A stretch of 64,000 nt of DNA from Odobenus rosmarus divergens (taxonomy: Eukaryota > Chordata > Mammalia > Carnivora > Odobenidae): contig NW_004450477.1 of the NCBI RefSeq assembly GCF_000321225.1, forward strand, positions 2,458,096 to 2,522,095, read 5' to 3'. Under the pieces are notes generated by a model that searched no databases, was not told the DNA's origin, and saw only the letters and a list, made by a program, of their open reading frames with translations. This document shows, one piece after another, positions 1 through 10,725 of this stretch. A program made the position numbers and the translations under genes. Positions within the stretch are counted from its first letter, which is position 1, and each line of letters begins with the position of its first letter.

Positions 1-165
1 TGTTTCCAGTTGCTGGTTTTGGATAACTCTCGAGTGCGCCTCAAACCCAAGTCCAAACTGACACCCAAAATACAAAAACTTCTTAACCGAGAGGCAAGAA
101 ATTATACACTCAGTTTTAAAGAAGCAAAAATTGTGAAAAAATACAAAGACTCCAAAAGTGTATTG
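1..165 (+). CDS. C18orf21: C18orf21 coding exon, zinc-ribbon part (5'-partial)
   Basis: The exon reads in frame from base 1 (C-F-Q-L-L-V-L-D-N) and ends at 165 in phase 0 before a GTAAG donor. The first codon is a cysteine, which in the human protein is the second cysteine of a CPYC knuckle, so the window edge cuts the metal site. The segment carries RLKPK, KIQKLLNREARNY and TLSFKEAKIVKKYKDSKSVL, a basic stretch typical of the Rpr2/Rpp21/Snm1-like fold, where two CxxC knuckles bind zinc next to RNA-contacting basic residues. The family role is in the RNase P/MRP class of RNA-protein complexes; the function here is inferred by orthology. Whether 1 is the true exon start cannot be seen: TTTCCAG at 3-9 resembles an acceptor, but the upstream codons match the protein. 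Confidence 0.92.
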
Positions 166-341
166 GTAAGATTTCAATTCCTGTATGTATATATAAACAA
201 GAATTTTCTTTTACTTAAAATGAGGTTAAGGATCAGGCTACATACAACTCAGAGGTTTGTGATAGTATACATAGATTGTCAATATATATACATAAATTTT
301 TTTTTAGTGATTGGTGTTTCATCAAAAGTAAAACTTATTTT

Positions 342-526
342 TTTTAAAGATTTTATTTATTTGACAGAGAGACAGCGAGAGAGGGAACACAAGCAGAGGG
401 AGTGGGAGAGGGAGAAGCAGGCTCCCCGCTGAGCAGGGAGCCCGATGCGTGGCCCGATCCCAGGACCCCGGGATCATGAGCTGAGCCGAAGGCAGACGCT
501 TAACGACTGAGCCACCCAGGCGCCCC
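342..526 (-). mobile_element. SINEC (carnivore tRNA-Lys SINE)
   Basis: Antisense SINEC: the T-rich tail, GA-rich block and ...GAGCCACCCAGGCGCCCC head are all present. It is flanked by 14-15-bp direct repeats (GTAAAACTTATTTT at 328 and 527), so it is a clean insertion. Lies in the C18orf21 intron. Confidence 0.95.
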
Positions 527-544
527 GTAAAACTTATTTTTAAA

Positions 545-660
545 AAACTTTTTGATGATGTATAGTTGATACGTTATTTTCAAGTTTACACACAGTGATT
601 TGACAATTATATACATTATGAAATTTTGACCATAAGTCAGCCTCTGGAATTAATGAAGTA
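545..660 (-). mobile_element. L1 3' end fragment
   Basis: Antisense copy of the L1 3' tail (ATAGTTGATAC...ACACAGTGATTTGACAATTATATACAT pattern), diverged. Intron of C18orf21. Confidence 0.6.
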
Positions 661-949
661 AAGAGGTGTGAGAATTCATTTGATGGTTTTATAACTTGAT
701 TTAGACCTATATTTATAAAATATAGAATCACTAAGGGTTTGAAGGGGTCACTTAGATTTTCAGGGATAATTTGCCATGTTTTATTGGAAAACAGCTTGGA
801 GTTCTGAGACAAAAGTTAAATGTCAACGCTGTTATAAAGAACACTCTTCCAGACGTTAAAGGGTATCAGTCACAGTTCCCTTTATTCCCCCCAAACATGG
901 TTTTACACTGAAAAAGTAGAGAGTTTGTTATTTATAAAAAGGTGTTGTA

Positions 950-1067
950 GGGGCACCTGGCTGGCTCAGTTGGTGGAGCATGTGACTTGATCTTGGGGTC
1001 ATGAGTTCAAGCCCCACATTGGGTGTACAGATTACTTAAAATCTTTAAAATAAATAAAAATAAAAAT
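950..1067 (+). mobile_element. old SINEC (short form)
   Basis: Head GGCACCTGGCTGGCTCAGTT and GTGTACAGATTACTTAAAATCTTT tail: the older, shorter SINEC form without the CT-rich middle. Confidence 0.88.
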
Positions 1068-1107
1068 GTGTTTTAAATTAAATACGAATGTTTAGCCAGT
1101 AACTTTT

Positions 1108-1299
1108 TTTTTTTTTTTAGATTTTATTTATTTATTTGAGAGAGAATGAGAGGTAGAAAGCATGAAAGGGAAGAGGGTCAGAGGGAGAAGCAGACTCCCT
1201 GCTGAGCAGGGAGCCCGATGTGGGACTCGATCCCGGGACTCCAGGATCATGACCTGAGCCGAAGGCAGTCGCTTAACCAACTGAGCCACCCAGGCGCCC
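1108..1299 (-). mobile_element. SINEC
   Basis: Antisense full-length copy flanked by exact 15-bp duplications (TAGCCAGTAACTTTT at 1093 and 1300). Forms an inverted pair with the copy at 950-1067. Confidence 0.95.
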
Positions 1300-1339
1300 T
1301 AGCCAGTAACTTTTAATTGTAGATTTTCTCATTTTATAT

Positions 1340-1450
1340 TTGTATCTTGTCTGATCGCTGCTGCTAGATTACAGGCTCCCTGAGGGCAGCCTGTCTTACC
1401 CGCTCGTACCTAGTGTAGTCCCTTACATACAAGAATTTAATGAACATGTA
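1340..1450 (+). mobile_element. L2 3'-end fragment
   Basis: The pattern of a tail ('AGATTACAGGCTCCCTGAGG GCAG...TTTAATGAA') resembles the L2 3' terminus. Diverged. Confidence 0.5.
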
Positions 1451-1508
1451 ATTTATTGGATTAAATTATAAGAGCAATCAGGCCCAATATTTCTTCTTTT
1501 TACGGTAG

Positions 1509-1705
1509 TTGACTACTTGTAAAACATGCAACAGAACAGTTAAACATCATGGTAAAAGTAGAAGCTTTCTCTCAGCACTGAGGAGCAGTCCTACCACTCC
1601 TACGAGCAAGCTCAGCTTGAAGACGCCAGAGAGAAAGACTCCGAGTTCTGCAGACTTGAATCAGAAGTGTGGTTCCAAAGGCAAGAGCCCAGCCTTGATA
1701 TTCAG
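1509..1705 (+). CDS. C18orf21: C18orf21 coding exon with second CxxC knuckle
   Basis: The acceptor TACGGTAG is at 1501-1508 and the donor GTATC follows 1705; length is 197 bases, phase 0 in and phase 2 out. The exon opens L-T-T-C-K-T-C-N-R-T, the second CxxC of the zinc ribbon, followed by KHHGKSRSF. The remainder is a low-complexity Ser/Thr/Pro/Lys tail (SSPTTPTSKLSLKTPERKTPS, SKGKSPALIF), likely disordered and phosphorylatable at S/T-P sites. The split AGG arginine codon is completed by the first base of the exon at 3610. No frame break is seen. Compared with human as recalled, the tail differs at several positions, as expected for a fast-evolving disordered region. Confidence 0.94.
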
Positions 1706-1899
1706 GTATCTTAATTCATTAAACTATTTGCATTGCTGGTGTGAACTCTTATTTCTTCTGCTTTCCTCTGTTTAATATATACTCCCTAAATTTGCCACAC
1801 AGTTCAGGCCTTGGCCCCCGTTTTTTTCCCCTCCATACCCCTTTCTTTAATGTTATATGCTCGTATATCTTTCATTCTCACCTCTGCTTCTAACTTCCA

Positions 1900-2500
1900 G
1901 CTCTCTTCCTCTACTTCCAACCTCTCCCTTTGCCTGTTCCCAGCTGCTGCTAAATATATCCATTTTATCCCCCCAACATGTCCCCACAGCTGACTACTCA
2001 AACCTGTTCATCCTCCTAAGTTCCTTCTTCTGTCACTGAACATGCCCTTGTAGACAGTCTGACCTGAAATGGTGGTAGAGTAGACAACTATTCCCTTGGT
2101 CCTTGTCCAGTTAGTCGTCAGTTTCTCTCTGTCCTTCCTCCGTGGGGTTTGCATCTGTTCTCCTTTTTTCCTCCTGCTGTGTGCAGTCTGTATTCACCTT
2201 TTGCTGGGACTACTGCAGTACTTTTCTGCTTCTAGTTTCAAACTCTTCTAGTCTGGTAATTTCCCTAAAGCACAGCTCTGATTAGAAGCCTTTATCATCT
2301 CATGCTACAGCATGTAGATCAAAGGTTCCCGCATGGCTTCCCAGCCCTTCCTACCTGGCACCAGTGCATCTGCCTTCTTAGTTTGCCTTAATTCATCCTA
2401 TATGTTAGCAAAACTGAACTGAAGTAAACTCAGTTTACTTTCCTGCTCTAAACCTTTGTTCTTGGTATTTCCTCTGTCAGAAATTCCTGTGGAAATCTCA
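1900..2500 (+). mobile_element. L2 fragment in C18orf21 intron
   Basis: Pyrimidine-rich stretch with diverged L2-like segments (TCATCTCATGCTACAGC, GGCTTCCCAGCCC, TTTCCTCTGTCAG). No coding potential beyond chance frames. Confidence 0.4.
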
Positions 2501-3609
2501 CTGAATAGGGATTTGTCAGCTGCTACTAGGTTAACTATATGACTGAGCACTGTGCTGCAGTTCACAGTACTTTATGCAATGTGATAGTAAATTTAGTTTC
2601 ATAGAAACTGGAAAAGGAATTTTTGAACATTTTATACCAAAAGAGAAACTGAGTCTGATAGTTTCTTGAACATAAACAGCAAAATTCAGCAAGGACTGAA
2701 TTATCTGTTTACTGCATTGAGTTTTTTATATTGGATTGACATTTATAAAATTGGATAAGAACTAAAATTTCAAGTCTAGTTTTCTCTATATTTTGATTTA
2801 ATTATTTTGATATTTGGCATGATAGGAATTCATAGAAGTTTCTACCTTATTGGATTAAATGTAGATAAAGGAATTTGGCATATTTAAAATAATTCACTTG
2901 CATTTAGACTAGACTGCTTCTTAGATATATGCAGGAATGAGAAAGATATTTCATATTTATTGTACAGATGGGGAATAGAAGAGGGATCAGACTTGACAAA
3001 CCCTAATAAAGTTTTGTGGGTGTGGAACACAATTGGAGGGCATGAAATAGAAGGAAACAGAAATACACACATAGCAGCTGGGGAATCATTTATCCAGTGA
3101 ATATTTTTAGAAGGCCTTTCTTTGCCTGGCACTGTTAAGAAGCAGTGGAATATACAATTAGTAGTACAAAGTCTGCCCTATGGAGTTCACATTCTAGGTG
3201 GGGAGATAGAGTGGAGTGGCACCTGCATGTGTAGGTTGAAATTCTTCATTTTTGAGAGAGGAAGTGGTTTTGAGCCATGAAGAAATAGGTTTTTAAAGTC
3301 CTTAGAATTGTCATGAATCTTGATGTCAGACTTAAAGGGAACTCAGGCCTGATGACACTTTACCTTTAACCTTCTTCAGGTGTGATAGAAACTTCCAGAA
3401 CCACCCAGTTACCTCCTGAATGTTGCCTAAAGCCTATTAGTAAGGAGATTTTTAACAAAATGGGAATGAATGCTGGGTTCAGCCACTGCTCATTTATGGC
3501 CATAATACACAAGAGTAGAAAAGGATTCTAGTAGCAATTATTTAGGCTAAGCAGGAAAAGCACTTTTTAAACTTATCAGTATACCTAAGTGTGGTTTTAT
3601 GTTTTTCAG
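2500..3609. other. C18orf21 intron, mostly unclassified
   Basis: AT-rich intronic DNA. A diverged antisense L2 fragment lies around 3090-3230 (TCCAGTGAATATTT...GGAGTTCACATTCTAGGTGG). Nothing else recognised. Confidence 0.5.
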
Positions 3610-3763
3610 GACACCTACATCTGGACAGTCAGCACCCACTTGCTCCTCAAAGAATGTGAGCAAAACAAAGAAACGCTTCTCTCAACTAAAAATGTTGCTT
3701 AGTCAGAGTGAATCCCAAAAGAATTCAAAAGTGGACTTCAGAAATTTCTTACTATCTTTGTAA
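3610..3763 (+). CDS. C18orf21: C18orf21 last coding exon
   Basis: The acceptor GTTTTTCAG ends at 3609. The exon completes the split arginine codon and encodes TPTSGQSAPTCSSK, SKTKKRFSQLKMLLSQSESQ and a final KVDFRNFLLSL before TAA at 3761-3763. The FSQLKMLLSQ and VDFRNFL blocks are the conserved C-terminal signature of the UPF0711 family. As I recall it, human continues with a few more residues (a Lys-Gly-Gly-Leu-Leu-Lys-like tail); here a one-base difference after the last leucine codon creates an earlier stop. The change is small and unlikely to break function. The 3' UTR is very short, with a poly(A) signal 15 bases past the stop. Confidence 0.94.
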
Positions 3764-3778
3764 AGGATGGGCTGTGAA

Positions 3779-3784
3779 AATAAA
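3779..3784 (+). promoter_or_regulatory. C18orf21: C18orf21 poly(A) signal AATAAA
   Basis: A canonical AATAAA lies 15 bases after the C18orf21 stop. It gives a 3' UTR of only about 35-40 bases if cleavage occurs near 3,800. It lies outside the SINE that starts at 3853. Confidence 0.85.
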
Positions 3785-3852
3785 TGTTTAATGCAATTTC
3801 TGAAACTAAAGTTAGTCAGAAAAACATCTTTCTTAAAACTTTTATTTATTCT

Positions 3853-4050
3853 GGGGTACCGGGTTGGCTCAGTCAGATAAGCATCTGCCTTTGGCTCCAG
3901 TCATGATCCCAGGGTTCTAAGGATGGAGCCCCATGTTGGGCTCCCTGCTCAGCAGAGAGTCTGCTTCTACCTCCCCCAGCGTGTGCTCTCTCTCTCTCCC
4001 TTGCTCACTCTCAAATAAATAAATAAAATCTTAAAAAAAAACTCAAAAAA
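3853..4050 (+). mobile_element. SINEC
   Basis: Sense copy just past the C18orf21 poly(A) site, with CT-rich region and AAATAAATAAATAAAATCTT tail. Near-matching duplications (ACTTTTATTTATTCT at 3838; ACATTTATTTATTCT at 4051). Confidence 0.93.
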
Positions 4051-4069
4051 ACATTTATTTATTCTTTAA

Positions 4070-5544
4070 GTACATGGAACCTGGGGTCCAAGAACAAACT
4101 TTTCTGGGCATTTTTCAGTGTTTATGGAGAGAATACCTCATGAAAATGAATAACTGAAACCTGCCTACCTCACAGGTGGTTGTGAGGATCAAGGTCCTTG
4201 TAAGTAGCAAAGCTATTATGGACATTGAGTGGTCATATTATCTTCCCTTAATTAGCAGTTTGCATTATGTCATTTTCTTTCATAAGGAAATTGAAACCTT
4301 AATGAGAGGGCCTGCTCACTCCTTTCTAGGTGTCTTCTGCTTTATTGCTAATTCAGAAAAAGGATCATGTATGCGTTCTTGTTTTTCCATAGTCATCTGC
4401 ATAACTGTATTAGTAAAAGCTGAACATTATTCCTATTTTGCATGCAAAAGTAAATATATGGAGCATTCTTAACTGTAAATCATTCCGATACCCCAGATTT
4501 CCTTTTCACAACTTTCTGTTGTTCCTAGCAATATTTTATCACAAGTGGCATTTTATTTGCTCTGGTGAAGACATTTCTAGGTCTAAAATTTAGAGCAGAA
4601 TACAACATAGGAACAGTTTAGCTATGTTAAATCTTCTCTGGAACATAAATACACTAAAATGATAGGCTAGGGTTGTATTCAACCTGTCTTTTAAAAAATT
4701 CCTTTAATTTAGATACTTTAAACTATAAACTGTTTCCAAGCTCTCTCTGCTGTTTAAAAACTTAAAACTTAAACTTCTCCCATTAGGGCTTGGCAAACTG
4801 TGAAAGGCCAGGGTTATTAACGAGTTGGTCTTGTAGTTCTATGAAGTGAAATACTAACAGTGCCAGCATTAGAGAGGGATGGCAAGAGTCATCATTCTGA
4901 ACTTCTTTAGCCTCTGAGCCATAGGTGAGGGAGCTGGGCCTTCCGTTTGTGTCCAGGGCATCTAGCACAATACTTTGGTCATGGTACCTTACCTTTCTGG
5001 CTAACTTCTCACTGGAATATTGGTTTTTCTTCTTGCTCTTCTGTTTGCTTACCACTCTCCCTTATCACCCATAGTGAGCTCTTTATAGTTCTTAGGACAT
5101 ACCATTTTCTTGCCAGTTTGGGCCTTTGCATGGTTTTGCAGACTGCCCTCCACTCCAACCCTACTGCATTATGAAGGGCCACTCTTTTATCAAAGTGCTG
5201 GTGACCCTGTAGTTTCCTGCTTCTGATTGTGTCCCCAACTGCCTGTGAGCTCTTTGCAGGCCTGCATGATCTCATTTGCTGTGGCCCAGCACAGAGCACA
5301 AAGCTCTGCAAATATCCCTAAACCACTACATTTACATTTGAATTCCTTAGCCCACTTGTTACATACCAGATTTAGAACTAAGGTCCTTTCGGCCACCTGA
5401 CTGGGAAATGGATAAAAAGTAGTAAAAGCAAGAACTTACGAGTGGGAAGTTACTCACATTACCTCAGTGGCAAATGAAAAATACCGTGGATTTTTGACTT
5501 TCTTCTCTGTTTGGCAGAAGGGTCTTTCGGCATCTTTAAAAAGA
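4070..5544. other. intergenic, no gene seen
   Basis: No convincing gene. A diverged L2-like stretch may lie at about 5060-5310 (CTGTGAGCTCTTTGCAGGCC). Overlapping frames on both strands near 4,780-5,400 have no recognisable product. Confidence 0.5.
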
Positions 5545-6645
5545 ATACTAAAATAATACTGTGGACATAAAACTCAGAAGAAAACCTAGAACTAAGTCTT
5601 CATAACCTCGGATTAAGCAATGGTTTCTTACCTATGACACCAAAATCACAAGCAACGAAAGAAAAAATAGATAAATTGGACTTCAAAATTTAAAACTTGT
5701 GTGTTTCAAATGAGGACAGCATCAAGAAAATGAAGAGATAACCCACTGAGTGGGACAAAATGTTTGCAAATCATGTATCTCTTAAAGAGGCCTATATCCA
5801 GGAGTAGGAAAAATTTAAAAATGAGTAATAAAAAGACAAAGCACGGACAAAGATTCTGAGCAGACGATTCCCCAAAGAAACAAATGGCCAATAAGCACAT
5901 AAAAGATGCTCAACATCTTATATCTAATATTAGTCATTAGGGAAGTGCAAATCAAAACAGTGAGCTACCACTTCATACCCACTAGGATGGCTAGAATCAC
6001 AGACAGTAACAAGTGTTGAGAATGTGGTGAAATTGGAACTCTGACACATTGCTTCTGGGATTGTAAAATTTGTGCAACCATGTTGTAAGAATTTGACAGT
6101 TCCTCAAGAAGTTGAGCATAGCATTACCATGTGATCCACAGTACCACTCCTAGTTATATACCCAACAGTACTGAAAACAAAATCTTGTTTATGTAGCAAC
6201 ATTATTTGTAATAGCCAAAAAGTGGAAACAACCCAAATGTCAACCTAACTACTGAATGGATACCTAAATATGATATATCCATATAGGAGAATATCATTCA
6301 GCCATAAAAGTGAATTAGTGATACATGCTAGAACACGGATGTACCTTGAAAATATGTCAATTGAAAGAAAGGAGACACAAAAGGCCACATAATGTATGAT
6401 TCAATTTGTAAGGAATGCTCAGAATAGGAAAATACATAGAAATAGATTAGTGGCTGCCTGAGGCTGGCGGGGGGGACAGGGAATAACTGCTAGTGAGTAT
6501 GGAGTTTCTTTAGGGTGATGAAAATGTTCTGGAATTAGCAATGGCCACACAACTCTGAATACTAAAAACCACTAAAGTCTACACTTTAAAAGGGTGAATT
6601 TTGTGGTATGCGAATTTTATCTCAGTGAAGCTGTTCTTAAAAAAA
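5545..6645 (+). mobile_element. L1 (L1M type) 3' end
   Basis: End of L1 ORF2 and 3' UTR: the motif run CAGTACCACTCCTAGTTATA, ATAGCCAAAAAGTGGAAACA, ATTCAGCCATAAAAG, then the GGGTGATGAAAATGTTCTGG 3' UTR and TCTCAGTGAAGCTG end with a short A tail. The reading frame is broken; 5'-truncated. Confidence 0.9.
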
Positions 6646-7817
6646 TGAAAATGAAACATTTCCTGAACAGATTACAGTGTAGATACTCAGGATTAAATGA
6701 AAATGATAGTCTCATAAAGAGAAGCAGCAAACATGCATTTGTAGAGCTCTAACTCATGGACGTCCATCCCATTGCCATAGGGCTTGTTCATACACTGATG
6801 TATTTACTGGGGTGCTTCCTGAAAACAGCTCCACTTAGCTCTAGGCTCTTTGTCCAGTCATGGGATATGGAGCCTGGGACACATGACCAGGGCTGCAGCA
6901 ACCCTATGCTAAAGACAGCCATTATGACGATGAGAAAGAGGCCCTCACCATCCAGAGAGGGATGGGGTGGGCAGAACGCTGAGGAAGAAAACCTAATCAG
7001 GAATGGGTGGGAAGGGGGCAAGAGAGCATAGATCTAATGATTGCCTCATTTGTGTCACAAAGAACTTTGGTGTCACATAGTTGATGACAATCTGTAGGCC
7101 ACTGTTCTCTCCCTCAGCACAGCCCCTTGGACTTATTTGCAGAAAGCACAATGGTGACTTTTAACAGTGACCACTACTCAGATTTTAGAACTCTGAGTAA
7201 TATTCCTAGGTGGTTCACCCCTGAGAGGGACAGTGCCAGTGAATTAACCGGGCTCAAAATGCAATTGCACATTTGAGACATCACTCTGCTTCAAAGCTGA
7301 GTTCTCTCTTGCTTCTCTCGTTAGAGGAGCCAGCCTTCCTCCTAGCCAATGGGCCAGTCTGCCCATCTAGCCTGGATGCCACCCCTGCTCTGACTCAGGT
7401 CAATGGCATAGTCCTGCCTTTTCCTTCATCTTCAGCTTCTTCCTCTCCTGGATCCTAGCCTTCCCCACTTTTTCTTCGTTCGGTAAGCCATTTATTGAAG
7501 TGTAACACCCACAGAGAAATGCTCAAAGCTCTGACCACAAGCCTGGGTCAGATGCCTCTGCTGGACTTGTAAGGTGCCCTTCCTGCCTGCACACAGCTCT
7601 TCTCACACACAGGCCTGGAGAGACTTGTACCTGTGTGCCTCCCAGTCCGAACTCTGGGGGGGCTGCGACCCCAGGGTATAATTCAGGTAGAAAGTGTTCA
7701 ATATGCTTCTATCTAACGTGGGACTAAACTTACAATTAAATATAAACAGGAATTTTTAGGAATAAAAATAAATTTGTATAATAATATTAGTTATTTGGAA
7801 AGAAAATAACCAATTTA
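6646..7817. other. intergenic, unclassified
   Basis: Somewhat GC-richer than its surroundings (about 7,270-7,680), but no exon with splice signals or known protein was recognised. Confidence 0.45.
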
Positions 7818-8006
7818 GGGGCGCCTGGGTGGCGCAGTAGTTAAGTGTCTGCCTTCGGCTCAGGTCATGGTCTCAGGGTCCTGGGATCGAGCCCCACATC
7901 GGGCTCCCTGCTCAGCAAGAAGCCTGCTTCTCCCTCTCCCACTGCCCCTGCTTGTGTTTCCTCTCGCTGTGTCTCTCTCTGTCAAATAAATAAAATCTTT
8001 ACAAAA
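7818..8006 (+). mobile_element. SINEC
   Basis: Full-length young-looking copy with near-identical duplications (AGAAAATAACCAATTT at 7801; AGAAAATACCAATTTT after the tail). Confidence 0.95.
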
Positions 8007-8092
8007 AAGAAAATACCAATTTTTCTTTTAAAAGACATTATGGAGACAATTTTCCCAGGGACTACTTGCTTTAATTAAGTACAATTTTTCTC

Positions 8093-8304
8093 TTTTTTTT
8101 TAAGATTTATTTGAGAGAGAGAGAGAGAGAGAGAACGTGAGCAGGGACAGGGACAGAGGCAGAGGGAGAGAGAATCATCAAGCAGACTTCCCACTGAGTG
8201 CAGAGGCTGGCATGGGACTCAATCCCAGGACCCTGAGATCATGACCTGAGCCTAAATCTAAACCTGAGTTGGCTGCTTAACCAACTAAGCCACCCGGGCG
8301 CCCC
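8093..8304 (-). mobile_element. SINEC
   Basis: Antisense copy with a (GA)n tract, 86 bases from the sense copy at 7818-8006, making an inverted pair. Flanks ACAATTTTTCT / ACAATTTTTATT. Confidence 0.94.
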
Positions 8305-8789
8305 AAACAATTTTTATTTTCTATTTGGATGATTAAATTGTTATATCTTGGCCAGTGAGAGCCCCTTTTAAGTTGGCTTTATTCTTATGACCCCATGAGA
8401 ACTCTGAAAGCATCCTTCTTGCTTTCTTGCAAAGAAAGTTCCAGGACCATCTTCATTCTCTCAGGCCTAAGACATGGAAGCTTCCACTGTCCAAGAAACG
8501 CTGCCAGTTTCAAGCAGAAAGTAGTGATGCCAGAGACAGGATGTTGGGGGTATTTTTACTGACGGATAGTAATGGTACTGCTACCAGACTCCTCCAGAGT
8601 AAGGTCTGGAAAAGATGAATTCTTAAAAATCCTGAGTTCTCCTATTTAAAATTTACCTCTCACATTACCAAACGTCCACTTGAATGTTCTAACCCTTCAA
8701 CCCAATGACAGTATTCTTTATAATGTGATAAACCATACTACTATTCCTTTAATTATAATTCTTAATTCTGACCAAAAATGACCCGTTTG

Positions 8790-9030
8790 GGAGGCAGTAC
8801 AGCCTACTGGTTAAGACTGTCGTCTTTGCGGTAGACTATGATATTTAATTAACTGTATAATCTTTGGCTTTCTTAATTCCCGAGAGTCTGTGTCTTTCTA
8901 TGCAAAGTGACAATAATAATAGCACTTACCTGATAAGGATGCCGTGAGGACTGAAGGAGATGGTACAGGAAAAACACCCAGAAGAGTAGATGGCATATTG
9001 AAAGTGCTCAAGCAATTTGTCCTATTATCA
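8790..9030 (+). mobile_element. MIR SINE
   Basis: GGCAGTACAGCCTACTGGTTAAGA head and GTGCTCAAGCAATT end follow the MIR consensus with heavy divergence. Confidence 0.7.
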
Positions 9031-9159
9031 TAATTGATCCCCAAAAATCTATAAAATATGAGTATCAACACTAATAAAAAAAAAACCACTAGAAGAATAA
9101 GATCTAGCATCACCCTAGGGTGGCTGTCCTTTGAACTGATTTGTAAAAAAATTGTTGCG

Positions 9160-9590
9160 ATTATATTGACAAAGACTCTCTTCTTGACCAAACTTTACAC
9201 AGGCTTTTCTGAACCCCAGTTTTGACTAGGTGTCCTCCTTGGGCTCTGTCTTCCACCTGCCTAGCCTAGATTTAGCAAGAATCCTGCTAGGTCGGTTTAG
9301 GGAGAATTCCCCCACCCTTGACATCTGATCACCCTGGCCTGCCTTCAGCAAGAATCCCCTCACCTTTGATGTCTCCTCTTAGTAATTTCCCACCCCATTG
9401 ACCCCCTCACTCTGTTCCTTGGCTATAAATCCCAAACTGTCTTTAACATCTTCAGAGTTGAGCCCCATCTCTCTCCCCTATTGGGGTAGTTTTCATACAT
9501 ATCACAAAAGTCCTGAATAAAGTCTTTCTTACCCTTTTGACAAGTGTTAGAATAATTTTTTTCTTTAATGATATCAACACTTGTCTTAAC
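9160..9590 (+). mobile_element. probable solo LTR of an endogenous retrovirus
   Basis: An LTR-like block with U3 direct segments (TTTAGCAAGAATCC near 9,271 and TTCAGCAAGAATCC near 9,346), a TATAAAT box near 9,423 and an AATAAA near 9,519, about 95 bases downstream, the spacing expected of TATA and poly(A) signals in an LTR. No internal retroviral genes adjoin it, so it is probably a solo LTR. Terminal repeats and duplications were not resolved, so ends are approximate. Confidence 0.5.
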
Positions 9591-9599
9591 ATATCTTCA

Positions 9600-10725
9600 G
9601 TGTAATTGTTTAAGTTCCTATTCAATTCAAGGCGGTCTGGTGTTCTAACAAGTGACAGTCTTTGGCAATTGATTCCTTGAGGTGGCCTGTTAAGTACTGG
9701 AGATTAAGGGAAGCCTGTTCTATGAACTCACTTTGTGAAATGCAGAAAACCCAAGCGGCTGAATCTCCAAAGTTATGCACAAGGGATTCTTCCAGCCTCA
9801 GTTGTGTCTTCCTGAAGTGGCTCAACCCATAGTGGTAAGTGCAACATTTTTATACCCAAGTTTCTCTGGAATAATTCCAAATCACCTTTTACTTTTCTCA
9901 AAGACAGAAACTGTAGCAACACTTTTGGAATTAACATATTCTTTTATAAATTGGGCATCCCAAAATGTTAGTTTTAAATCTTAGGTACAATTATCAATTG
10001 TCATTAAAGTTAATAGACAAAAGAGAATGCAGTGGTACAAGTGTTTAAAGTATACAATTTTTATTATATTCAATTCAATCTTGTTAGGCCCTTTTGTTTT
10101 GTTATGAAATATTTTAAATTTATCTTTTCAGACCACTTAGCTTTATAGAGAACATTTTCTTACTAACTTTAGTATGCAATTACACACACCCACACGCATC
10201 AAATGTACATATAATTTACAATATTTAAAGAATGCCTTTAAATCCTTAACTTTTAGAAATATAAAATCTTCAGACCTATTATTAAATCATACTACCTTCA
10301 GATCAGTTATTTCATCGTCTCATTCTGAACTTAGGAAAAGATCACACAAAACTCATGTTAAGGATTAGATAGTGGTGTTAAGTATCTATGTTTGGGCTTT
10401 TGTTTCAATATCTTGGAATTACATTTACAGGATATAGATCTAAATTCTTCCTGTATTAGCTAACTATAATACAAGCTACTTTTCTCATATACCCTCAGGA
10501 AAACACCAACCGGGATACCTGGTATTTAAATATAATTGTAGGTGACTAATAAGAAGAGATAAACAGAAGTTTTTTAGGTTAGGTCTAAAATTATCTTTTA
10601 ACTTTTTAAATTTTGTGGCCAAAATCAGGCCTAATTTATTTATTTCCTAGTGACAGTTTTTATCTTTTTAAAATCAGTTTTATGTTGCATTCCCAAGTCA
10701 ATACAAGCAGTGTTTCTGAATTTTA
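9600..10725. other. intergenic, unclassified
   Basis: AT-rich DNA with only chance reading frames. Nothing recognised. Confidence 0.5.

Larger units (their letters stand above)
1..3800 (+). other. C18orf21: C18orf21 transcription unit, 3' part
   Basis: The 3' portion of the C18orf21 (UPF0711) gene. Three coding segments (1-165, 1509-1705, 3610-3763) join in frame with GT/AG introns and give 171 residues. The human protein, as I recall it, has about 220, so about 45 N-terminal residues lie upstream of the window. A poly(A) signal follows at 3779-3784. Recent work reports the protein as an RNase MRP-associated factor related to Rpp21; that is known from the family, not visible here. The convergent neighbour is RPRD1A, as in human 18q12.2, which supports the assignment. 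Confidence 0.93.

Noticed and set aside
10..432. 140-codon open frame at the window start
   Set aside because: Only 1-165 is coding; the remainder is intron and SINEC read past the GTAAG donor.
4783..5396. Several overlapping frames on both strands
   Set aside because: Mutually overlapping, no splice signals or known motifs; probably chance frames in old L2-like DNA.
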